DNA of 64,000 bases, taken from Glaciimonas soli. GTDB lineage: Bacteria; Pseudomonadota; Gammaproteobacteria; Burkholderiales; Burkholderiaceae_D. How positions within the stretch are numbered: the first letter of the stretch is position 1; every line of letters starts with the position of its first letter. The notes beneath the pieces were generated by a model. The model was given only the letters and a program-made list of their open reading frames with translations. It was not told the origin of the DNA and did not search any database. This document shows positions 17,549 to 24,532 of this stretch, piece after piece. The stretch spans positions 62,001 through 126,000 of the forward strand of contig NZ_WINI01000003.1 of NCBI RefSeq assembly GCF_009497155.1, written 5' to 3'. A program made the position numbers and the translations under genes.

Positions 17549-18793
17549 ATGAAAATTGTTTCAATGCAGTCGCATATCGTTGCCGTTCCTCCACCTTACT
17601 TCGGCGGTATGTATTGGATATTTGTCACGATCAAAACCGATTGTGGAATTGAAGGCGTTGGAGAAATTTATGCGTCCACCTTCCATCCTAAAGCGATGGT
17701 ACCTATGATTGAAGATGTGTTTGAGCGTCTTTTACAGGATCATGATCCGCATCATATTGAGCGTTTTTTCCGGCAAGCGTATTCGAGTGGATTTACGCAA
17801 CGCCCGGATTTGAGCATGATGGGTATCGTCAGCGGATTTGAAATGGCATGCTGGGATATCATTGGCAAAGCTGCCAACAAACCCGTGTATGAACTCATCG
17901 GCGGCAAAGTCAATGAACGTCTGCGCACTTACACTTATCTTTATCCAAAAAACAGTAAAGGAGAATTCGATTACGATGATCCTGATCTCGCAGCAGAATG
18001 CGCTGCGGGTCTGATGAAGGAAGGCTTCACTGCAGTCAAATTTGATCCTGCAGGCCCTTACACCAGCTATTCCGGCCACCATTTGTCGTTGGAAGTGATG
18101 GATCAATGTGAAGAATTCTGCAGCAAAGTGCGCGCTGCCGTCGGCAATAAATGTGACATCCTATTCGGTACACATGGTCAAATGACTACCGCTTCCGCAG
18201 TACGCTTAGCCAAACGCTTAGAGAAATATGATCCTTTATGGTTTGAAGAACCTGTGCCGCCAGGATCATCCGACGCTATGGCGGGTGTCGCTGGCAAGAC
18301 TAGTATTCCTATCGCTACCGGCGAACGCCTGACGACGAAATATGAATTTTATGATTTGCTAAAAAGCGGCGGCGCATCGATCTTGCAAATGAATCTGGGC
18401 CGTGTTGGCGGAATTTTGGAAGCCAAGAAAATTGCTGCAATTGCAGAAGTTTATTACGCGCAAATTGCACCGCATTTATATAACGGACCGGTTGGTGCTG
18501 CTGCCAGCATTCAGTTAGGCACTGCGACACCAAACTTTCTGATTCAAGAAAGTATCGGCCAATGGGACGGCTTCCACGGTGAAATTCTCAAGAAAAAAAT
18601 CCAATGGGAAGATGGCTTTATCATTCCTTCGACTGAACCGGGTCTTGGCGTTGAGCTAAATATGGAGGTTGTCAAAGCCAATTCGCCCTACACCGGTAGC
18701 AAGATGCATATTTCTATGGACCCAAAGCCGTTTGACGTCAAAATGCAATCTTCCGATGCCTGGAAAAAGCGTTGGAGAGAAGAGTCGAAATGA
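17549..18793 (+). CDS. Enolase-superfamily enzyme (mandelate racemase group)
   Basis: Protein of 414 residues with an N-terminal capping domain (1-130) and a C-terminal barrel. Visible barrel features: VKFDP (Lys164), WFEEP (metal Glu 233/234), ATGER (metal Glu259) and APHLYNGP (catalytic His309). At the place of the first metal ligand, usually Asp in an LxDxN/H strand, the sequence reads FGTHGQ (206-211), and the Asp that normally pairs with the catalytic His is Asn282 in QMNLG. It probably dehydrates or cycloisomerises a sugar acid; related proteins are often labelled galactonate dehydratase or anhydrogalactonate cycloisomerase, but neither can be asserted. AAGGAG precedes the start, and its stop overlaps the next start as ATGA. 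Confidence 0.87.
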   Translation: MKIVSMQSHIVAVPPPYFGGMYWIFVTIKTDCGIEGVGEIYASTFHPKAMVPMIEDVFERLLQDHDPHHIERFFRQAYSSGFTQRPDLSMMGIVSGFEMACWDIIGKAANKPVYELIGGKVNERLRTYTYLYPKNSKGEFDYDDPDLAAECAAGLMKEGFTAVKFDPAGPYTSYSGHHLSLEVMDQCEEFCSKVRAAVGNKCDILFGTHGQMTTASAVRLAKRLEKYDPLWFEEPVPPGSSDAMAGVAGKTSIPIATGERLTTKYEFYDLLKSGGASILQMNLGRVGGILEAKKIAAIAEVYYAQIAPHLYNGPVGAAASIQLGTATPNFLIQESIGQWDGFHGEILKKKIQWEDGFIIPSTEPGLGVELNMEVVKANSPYTGSKMHISMDPKPFDVKMQSSDAWKKRWREESK

Positions 18794-20412
18794 TAGCCAA
18801 ACCTACCTACGACTTCATCATTGTTGGCGCCGGATCGGCCGGTTGCATTCTGGCCAATCGCTTAAGTGAATCTGGCCAGCACAGCGTCTTGCTATTGGAA
18901 GCCGGAGACAAGGACAATTCGTTCTGGCTCAAACTACCGGTTGGCTTCGCAAAAATGTATTACAACCCGCAATACAATTGGATGTATTACAGCGAGCCAG
19001 AAGAGCAAATGGCAGGCAGGAAATTGTATGCGCCTCGCGGTAAAGTCGTGGGCGGTTCCGGCAATATCAACGCCATGATTTATGTACGCGGTCAGCGCAG
19101 TGACTTCGATGACTGGGAAACTGCCGGCAATCCTGGCTGGGGCTACGACGACGTGCTGCCATATTTTAAAAAGCTGGAAACCCATCCGCTTGGCAACACC
19201 GAATATCACAACGCCAGTGGTCCAATTAATATCACGCCGATGAAGGATCAAGCGCATCCTATTTGTCAGGAATATCTGCAGGCATGCAGAGAAATGGGGT
19301 ATTCCATTAATGAAGATTTCAACGGTGAACACTTTGAGGGTGCGGGTATTTATGACATCAATACCCGTAATGGAAAACGCGACTCCAGTGGATTTGCCTA
19401 TCTGCATCCGGCATTACGTCGCCCTAATCTGACGCTGGAACATAACGCTTACGCTGAGCGGATTTTATTTGATGACGATAAGCGGGCAATCGGTGTCATT
19501 GTTAATCAAAATGGGACACGCCGTACCTTCATGGCAAACAAAGAAGTGGTGTTGTCTGCCGGTGCGGTCGACACACCCAAATTGCTGCAACTTTCTGGTG
19601 TTGCCGATACGACTCTGCTGGCGCAACATAACATCACGCCCGTGCACCACCTGCCAGCGGTCGGAAAAAATCTGCAAGATCATTTGTGCGCTTCTTTTTA
19701 TTTCAAAGCAAATAAGAAAACCCTGAATGACGATCTGGGTTCTTTTTCCGGGCAAGTGAAAGCTGGCATTGAATACGTCTTCAAGCGAACCGGTCCTCTG
19801 GCATTGAGTGTCAATCAGGCGGGTGGTTTTTTTAAAGGCAGCGCCCAAGAGCAACATCCAAATATCCAGCTGTATTTCAATCCACTGTCGTACGAAATCC
19901 CGAAAAATCCAATGGCGAAATTGAAGCCAGATCCGTATTCCGGCTTCCTGTTATTTTTTAATACGTGCCGACCCACTAGTCGTGGGACGATTGAAATTGC
20001 CACGATCGATGCCACTGTTCCTGCCAAAATCAGGCCGAACTATCTGACTACGCAAAAAGATATTGATGAAGCGATTCAAGGTTGTAAATTAATTCGCAAT
20101 CTGATCAAAGCACCGACTTTACAAAATCTGATTGCAGAAGAAGTCAAACCAGCGGCAAGTGTCACTGATGAAGCTAGCATGTTACATTTTTTTAGAGAGC
20201 AGGCTGGCTCGATTTATCATCTTTGCGGTTCGTGCGCGATGGGGCCAGATCCATCTACAGCGGTGGTATCAAACCAGCTCAAAGTGCATGGCCTGCAAGG
20301 TTTGCGCGTAATTGATGCATCGATTTTCCCGAATATCACATCGGGAAATATCAATGCTGCCACCATGATGGTGGCGGAAAAAGGCGCAGAAATGATACTG
20401 AAGGATTATTAA
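18790..20412 (+). CDS. GMC family FAD-dependent oxidoreductase
   Basis: Protein of 540 residues from the ATG at 18790, which overlaps the previous stop by four bases (ATGA), so translation is coupled. FAD-binding GAGSAGCILANRL lies at about 14-26, the GMC signature GGSGNINAMIYVRG near 85-98, and the C-terminal active-site region HLCGSCAMG and SGNINAATMMVAEKG near 480-530. It is like choline, PEG and sorbose dehydrogenases, which oxidise a primary or secondary alcohol and pass electrons to FAD and then to a quinone or oxygen. No signal peptide is present. It is the last gene of the cluster, followed by an intrinsic terminator. Confidence 0.92.
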   Translation: MIAKPTYDFIIVGAGSAGCILANRLSESGQHSVLLLEAGDKDNSFWLKLPVGFAKMYYNPQYNWMYYSEPEEQMAGRKLYAPRGKVVGGSGNINAMIYVRGQRSDFDDWETAGNPGWGYDDVLPYFKKLETHPLGNTEYHNASGPINITPMKDQAHPICQEYLQACREMGYSINEDFNGEHFEGAGIYDINTRNGKRDSSGFAYLHPALRRPNLTLEHNAYAERILFDDDKRAIGVIVNQNGTRRTFMANKEVVLSAGAVDTPKLLQLSGVADTTLLAQHNITPVHHLPAVGKNLQDHLCASFYFKANKKTLNDDLGSFSGQVKAGIEYVFKRTGPLALSVNQAGGFFKGSAQEQHPNIQLYFNPLSYEIPKNPMAKLKPDPYSGFLLFFNTCRPTSRGTIEIATIDATVPAKIRPNYLTTQKDIDEAIQGCKLIRNLIKAPTLQNLIAEEVKPAASVTDEASMLHFFREQAGSIYHLCGSCAMGPDPSTAVVSNQLKVHGLQGLRVIDASIFPNITSGNINAATMMVAEKGAEMILKDY

Positions 20413-20433
20413 TTTATTCCGGAAAACAAGCAT

Positions 20434-20471
20434 AAAAAAAGCCTGGGGATTTTATATACCCAGGCTTTTTA
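20434..20471 (+). terminator. Intrinsic terminator after GMC gene
   Basis: AAAAAAGCCTGGG, an 11-base loop, then CCCAGGCTTTTT: seven-base GC stem extended by A-T pairs. It ends the catabolic cluster and, being symmetrical, may also serve the convergent XRE gene. Confidence 0.9.
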
Positions 20472-20511
20472 TTATTCACAATTCGCAAATGTTCTTGTGA
20501 CAGGATCTGCC

Positions 20512-20991
20512 TTATAGCTTTCGTCCCAGTCTTTTCTCCACCTGCTTTTTTTCCCAGTCCGCACCAAAAAATGGAAAAAAATCGAATAGCGATGCAGCAC
20601 GCAACAAAAGCCCAAGTCCCCATCCCAGCGCAGGCCATATCACCCAAAGTTGATGAGGTGAGCTCATATAGTTTACGACAGCCAGGAAACTGATGATCAC
20701 GACATAAAGCAGTATGGACCGATAGAATTTTTTGAGCTGCCGTACGTGGTCAAGTGCAAGTGTTTCCTCGGCTGTTAAACCTTGGTTAAGATTGCTGTTC
20801 ATTGTAGGCTCCGATTCGGAATACAAGGTTGAAAAGTCGACTTCAAAGACCGATGCCAGCGACCGCAGAGACTCCATACTCGCTCCCTGCCCCTGTTCGA
20901 TTCTTTGAATAGTACGAACGCTGAGATCGCTTAACTCCGCAAGTTGTTGCTGCGACCATCCGCGCTGCAATCTCAGTTTTTGTATCAACAT
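20512..20991 (-). CDS. XRE helix-turn-helix protein with C-terminal 2TM domain
   Basis: Protein of 159 residues. Residues 1-60 form a Cro/CI-type helix-turn-helix (RLQRGWSQQQLAELSDLSVR and TIQRIEQG). After a linker, residues 85-155 match the two-transmembrane 2TM domain: a charged start (DHVRQLKKFYRS), two hydrophobic segments at about 92-112 and 118-135, and a charged amphipathic tail (ADWEKKQVEKRLG). The protein is therefore a membrane-tethered DNA-binding protein. No operon partner is evident; the next gene on this strand (21121-21672) is a small membrane protein. Its target is unknown. Confidence 0.85.
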   Translation of the reverse strand: MLIQKLRLQRGWSQQQLAELSDLSVRTIQRIEQGQGASMESLRSLASVFEVDFSTLYSESEPTMNSNLNQGLTAEETLALDHVRQLKKFYRSILLYVVIISFLAVVNYMSSPHQLWVIWPALGWGLGLLLRAASLFDFFPFFGADWEKKQVEKRLGRKL

Positions 20992-21120
20992 TTGAAACTC
21001 CTGTTATCACCCGGCCATCGTTTTTAGCATGCTTCACTTGCCCATCATGCCAGTTGCATGACATTAGCGTATCGACATGCAGAATACTAGCCCGGGCAGC
21101 AAGGAGCAAATATTTTATGC

Positions 21121-21672
21121 CTAAGAGTTCCATCTTGCAGCTCCCTCCGCAGCATGTGAAGATGTGGCCGCCGGTGCTGACGCTGCGCGCCAAGCCAGCA
21201 GAAATTGCGTCAACACGACTCCCCACAACAGGCCGCAAGATAACCCCACCAGTGCGCCATTGATTAGCACAAAGCGTGGATCGGCAACCAACGCCGCGTT
21301 GCGCGCCAAACTGATGGCCAGACTGAATTTGAGCAGAAATGAAAACAGGCTTACGATCAGCATCAGCCAGGTACCGGGCCGGTGGATTAATTGATTCTCG
21401 CGATCATAGTGAAAGCCCTCCATGCCAGCATACAGACGCCAACCCACAGTTGCGCCGAGCAGAAGCCCAGATGTGAGTGCGGTTAACATCGGCAGTGTGA
21501 TTTCCGTCATGTGACTCAAACTGTAGGCAGTCCACAACGAGAATGCCAACGGCAGTAACAACAGACGCATAGTCGTCACTGTATTGGGATTGGTCGCCGC
21601 CAGTCCACGACTGACCAGCAAGGCCAGAATTCCCCAAACCCACAGCGGTGTTCCATGCAATATCGCGCTCAT
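21121..21672 (-). CDS. Integral membrane protein, DUF6622-like
   Basis: Protein of 183 residues with five or six hydrophobic segments, opening MSAILHGTPLWVWGILALLV. Short conserved-looking features are LRLLLLP-type, GWRLYAGMEG and RPGTWLMLI. The N-terminal LHGTPLWVWGILALL pattern is that of a small uncharacterised membrane family (DUF6622). It lies 129 bases upstream of the XRE-2TM gene on the same strand, so the two might be co-transcribed. Function unknown. Confidence 0.75.
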   Translation of the reverse strand: MSAILHGTPLWVWGILALLVSRGLAATNPNTVTTMRLLLLPLAFSLWTAYSLSHMTEITLPMLTALTSGLLLGATVGWRLYAGMEGFHYDRENQLIHRPGTWLMLIVSLFSFLLKFSLAISLARNAALVADPRFVLINGALVGLSCGLLWGVVLTQFLLAWRAASAPAATSSHAAEGAARWNS

Positions 21673-22018
21673 GATGCCACCTCGACCGCTTCAGTTGTTG
21701 TTACAGCATGGCCGTCGAAGACATAGCCCCACTTCGTGTTATCACTTAGGCTTACCAATCGTTGTTGCAAGCGCCGAGTCGACAATCTGAATTTTGCTAT
21801 CTGCATTACAAGCTCCGGTTATGAGAAGAGGCTTGTAGTTTTGTGCAATACCCGCATTTTCGCCACGTCAAATGCACGACATTTGCACGACAGCACGTGC
21901 AAATCATGCGTCAACAAGGTGACAACCAGGGCTACGCTGGTGACAACACGATGTGATGTGTTAAAAATGACATGCTAAATGGAGATAAGCATTATCAAAT
22001 AATGCATTTTTAAAATTG

Positions 22019-22066
22019 GCGTCCTTTCCGCATGCGCGAGAATGACGACGGTATTTTTCAAATCGA
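22019..22066. repeat. Degenerate copy of the 48.1-kb dispersed repeat
   Basis: The stretch ending GCGCGAGAATGACGACGG followed by TATTTTTCAAATCGATTATT parallels the right arm at 48162 (CGCGAGGATGACGACGG then CATTATTTAAATGGATTATT). Only one arm is recognisable here. Confidence 0.6.
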
Positions 22067-22116
22067 TTATTCGAGATTACTTATAAAGGGCTAAAGAGAT
22101 ATAGACCAGAAATGGA

Positions 22117-22150
22117 AAAACCCTTCATAACTTTCGTTATGAAGGGTTTT
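22117..22150 (-). terminator. Terminator of tRNA-Thr
   Basis: Perfect 15-base stem AAAACCCTTCATAAC / GTTATGAAGGGTTTT with a four-base loop, five bases past the tRNA 3' end; read on the minus strand it ends GGGTTTTT. Confidence 0.88.
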
Positions 22151-22154
22151 GTAT

Positions 22155-22230
22155 TGGTGCCCACTGCCGGAATCGAACTGGCCACCTGATGATTACAAGT
22201 CAACTGCTCTACCAAATGAGCTAAGTGGGC
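22155..22230 (-). tRNA. tRNA-Thr (UGU)
   Basis: 76 nucleotides including an encoded CCA end. On the minus strand it starts GCCCACTTAGCTCATTTGGT and forms a standard cloverleaf: acceptor GCCCACT/AGTGGGC, D-loop with GGTA, anticodon stem-loop GACTTGTAATC giving anticodon TGT, and T-loop GGTTCGATTCC-like (CAGTTCGATTCCG). It reads ACA (and related) threonine codons. It precedes a strong terminator. Confidence 0.96.
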
Positions 22231-22256
22231 GTTACTGCGAAAGCCAGAATTATACT

Positions 22257-22796
22257 CTACTTAATTCTGGTTAGGGTAGGTTTTTTACCATTATTTTTTG
22301 GTGGTTCCGGATCTGTTTCAGAATCCGATGTATTTTCCTTCGTTTTCGGAACCGATGTCAGCGTTGGTACGACCGCAAAAACTGGTGTCGTGCTGTTTGA
22401 ATTCGATTCATCTTTCTCAAACTGCAATTCTTTTTCCGAATCTTCATCTGACTCGGTTGATGCAATTGTCCCGGCTGATTTCGTTACTTCAAATGCCATT
22501 CCTTGACCATTCTCACGTGCATAGATGGCCATGACATTTTCTATCGGGACCGAAATCTCGCGAGAAACACCGCTAAAGCGCGCGTTGAAATTGACGAAAT
22601 GATTATCCATTTTCAAGCCGCTAGTAGCGTCAAAACTAATATTCAGAACGATCTCGCCGTCCTTAACGAATTGTTGCGGAACGCGGGTATTCGCGTCGAC
22701 TTGTGCCAACAGGTATGGCGTAAAGCCATTGTCTGTGCACCACTCGTAAATGGCGCGTAATAAATAGGGCTTGGTAGAGGCTATAGTTTCGGACAT
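22257..22796 (-). CDS. sspB: ClpXP specificity-enhancing factor SspB
   Basis: Protein of 179 residues starting at MSETIASTKPYLLRAIYEWC; the upstream in-frame ATG would add a tail not seen in the family. Residues 1-115 form the SspB fold that binds the ssrA tag and delivers tagged proteins to ClpXP (KPYLLRAIYEW, VNFNARFSG, ENVMAIYARENGQGM). The rest is a flexible linker rich in Ser, Asp and Glu, ending in a short basic tail, KNNGKKPTLTRIK, at the place of the ClpX-binding peptide. It follows sspA on the same strand, the standard sspAB order, with a repeat element in between. Confidence 0.93.
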   Translation of the reverse strand: MSETIASTKPYLLRAIYEWCTDNGFTPYLLAQVDANTRVPQQFVKDGEIVLNISFDATSGLKMDNHFVNFNARFSGVSREISVPIENVMAIYARENGQGMAFEVTKSAGTIASTESDEDSEKELQFEKDESNSNSTTPVFAVVPTLTSVPKTKENTSDSETDPEPPKNNGKKPTLTRIK

Positions 22797-22858
22797 TATT
22801 GATATTTTACTTAGAACATAAGTAGATGTTGATGCTTGGAGCATATTTACTTCAATTA

Positions 22859-22923
22859 GTGTAGTCAAAAAAACTGTTTAGACTAGGCGTGATGACAACG
22901 CATAAACAGTTTTTTGACGACAC
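22859..22923. repeat. Inverted-repeat element, family A, between sspA and sspB
   Basis: Near-perfect 22-base arms, GTGTAGTCAAAAAAACTGTT(TA) and the complement of GTGTCGTCAAAAAACTGTT(TA), flank about 20 bases containing GACTAGGCG and ACAACGCA. A longer relative lies at 34423. Read on the minus strand the right arm is followed by a T-rich run, so it could also act as a weak terminator. Confidence 0.75.
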
Positions 22924-22980
22924 TTAGCAAATATGCTTCAAGCGGCAATACAAAAGTGTATTGCCCCGATCGTTCGACAA

Positions 22981-23592
22981 TTAACGACGCATCACTTTTT
23001 CAGACGGCGTCAACGCTTCGATGTAGGCTGGACGCGAGAAAATACGCTCTGCATATTTCATCAACGGCGCCGCTGTCTTCGACAGTTCGATACCGTAGTG
23101 ATCCAAACGCCATAGCAGCGGTGCAATCGCTACATCCAACATCGAAAACTCATCGCCCAGCATATATTTGTTCTTCAAGAACAAAGGTGCCAAGGTAGTC
23201 AGACGATCACGAATTTCGTTGCGCGCATTTTGATGTGCTTTTTCTGCGCCCTTGTTCTTATCGTTCTCCAGAGTGTGAACGTGAATGAACAATTCTTTTT
23301 CAAAGTTGAACAACATCAAGCGAGCGCGAGCACGCATTAATGGATCAGCCGGCATTAACTGCGGATGTGGGAAACGCTCATCAATGTATTCATTGATAAT
23401 GTTTGATTCGTACAAAATCAAATCGCGCTCAACCAAAATCGGCACTTGACCGTAGGGATTCATGGTCGAGATGTCTTCTGGTTTGTTAAACAGATCGACA
23501 TCACGAATTTCGAAGTCCATGCCTTTTTCAAATAGAACCAGGCGGCAACGTTGAGAAAATGGACAGGTGGTACCTGAATAGAGAACCATCAT
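22981..23592 (-). CDS. sspA: Stringent starvation protein A
   Basis: Protein of 203 residues with a glutathione S-transferase fold: N-terminal thioredoxin-like domain (LYSGTTCPFSQRCRLVLFEK, and NPYGQVPILVERD with the cis-Pro), and C-terminal helical domain. SspA binds RNA polymerase and supports starvation and acid stress responses. It follows petABC and precedes sspB on the same strand, a classic proteobacterial neighbourhood. AAGGAACT lies before the ATG. A hairpin upstream at 23606 may separate it partly from petC transcription. Confidence 0.95.
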   Translation of the reverse strand: MMVLYSGTTCPFSQRCRLVLFEKGMDFEIRDVDLFNKPEDISTMNPYGQVPILVERDLILYESNIINEYIDERFPHPQLMPADPLMRARARLMLFNFEKELFIHVHTLENDKNKGAEKAHQNARNEIRDRLTTLAPLFLKNKYMLGDEFSMLDVAIAPLLWRLDHYGIELSKTAAPLMKYAERIFSRPAYIEALTPSEKVMRR

Positions 23593-23605
23593 TTTTATAG
23601 TTCCT

Positions 23606-23641
23606 TAAAAACAAAAGGGCGAGTACCAATATGGCTCACCC
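23606..23641 (-). terminator. Probable terminator between petC and sspA
   Basis: On the minus strand GGGTGAG-N10-CTCGCCC forms a seven-pair stem with one G-T pair and is followed by TTTTGTTTTT. It lies just before the sspA ribosome binding site, so it may partly end petABC transcripts. Confidence 0.65.
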
Positions 23642-23751
23642 GAAAACGCATGTCGGCAGTGGTTAAACTGCGGACATGATTGAAAACAACTCCATGTCAG
23701 GATTGATGAGACTTGCCCTCACATGGCATGTTGACGAAGATTTTGAACCCT

Positions 23752-24516
23752 CTATTTTACATCTTTCCAGTACGACGCATTCAAACGCCATGCAAGAACG
23801 AAAAACAGACCGAGAAACAACAATACCCAAACGCCTAAACGCTTGCGGGTATTTTGGGCGGGTTCGCCCATCCACTCCAGATAAGAAACCAGATCCGCTA
23901 CTGCAGTATCGTACTGAATAGCATTCATCGTTCCTGGAGTGATTTGCTGGAAACCAGCAAATTGATGTTCAATTTCGCCGCCTTCATGTGGATTTTTCAC
24001 ATCGACGAATTTGGCATCTTGAACACCTTGCAATTCCCACAACACGTGCGGCATACCGACGTTAGGGAATACCATATTATTCCATCCGGTTGGGCGGCTG
24101 TCATCCTTGTAGAATGTACGTAGATAGGTATATAACCAATCTCCGCCAGTACCCTGGTCCGACGACTTTGCGCGTGCAATCACAGATAAGTCCGGCGGCA
24201 CTGTCCCGAACCATGCTTTGGCATCCTTCGGTGCCATCGCCACATGCATCAAATCGCCCACTTTATCGCTGGTAAACAACAAATTGGCTTTGATCTGATC
24301 GTCCGACAAGCCAATATCGCGTAGCCGGTTATAGCGCATGGCAGATGCCGAATGGCAATTCAGGCAGTAATTTACGAATAGTTTAGCGCCATTTTGCAAA
24401 GCCGACATGTCTTTGGTGCGGTCTGGCACTTTGTCGAGCGGAAAACCGCCTTCACTGGCAAAGGCCAACACCGGCAACAAAACTAGCGCCGCAATCAATT
24501 TTTTGAGTATTGTCAT
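23752..24516 (-). CDS. petC: Cytochrome c1 of the bc1 complex
   Basis: Protein of 254 residues from the ATG at 24516 (GAGGAC upstream). A signal peptide (MTILKKLIAALVLLPVLAFA) precedes the mature protein; the haem c site is CLNCHS near residue 50, and the sixth ligand Met is probably in FPNVGMPHVLW. A C-terminal hydrophobic anchor (VWVLLFLGLFFVLAWRL) holds it in the inner membrane. It accepts electrons from the Rieske protein and passes them to soluble cytochrome c. It is the third gene of petABC, 16 bases after petB. Confidence 0.97.
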   Translation of the reverse strand: MTILKKLIAALVLLPVLAFASEGGFPLDKVPDRTKDMSALQNGAKLFVNYCLNCHSASAMRYNRLRDIGLSDDQIKANLLFTSDKVGDLMHVAMAPKDAKAWFGTVPPDLSVIARAKSSDQGTGGDWLYTYLRTFYKDDSRPTGWNNMVFPNVGMPHVLWELQGVQDAKFVDVKNPHEGGEIEHQFAGFQQITPGTMNAIQYDTAVADLVSYLEWMGEPAQNTRKRLGVWVLLFLGLFFVLAWRLNASYWKDVK

Positions 24517-24532
24517 CTTATTTGTCCTCGGC

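Larger units (their letters stand above)
21673..22154. other. Gene-free region with nested palindromes and repeat remnant
   Basis: 482 bases without a convincing gene. It contains a cluster of palindromes at 21870-21904, including the nine-base stem ATTTGCACG/CGTGCAAAT (21881-21904) and CAAATG-CACGA-CATTTG just before it. A degenerate copy of the dispersed repeat seen at 48120 lies at 22019-22066. The right end holds the tRNA-Thr terminator. Confidence 0.5.
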
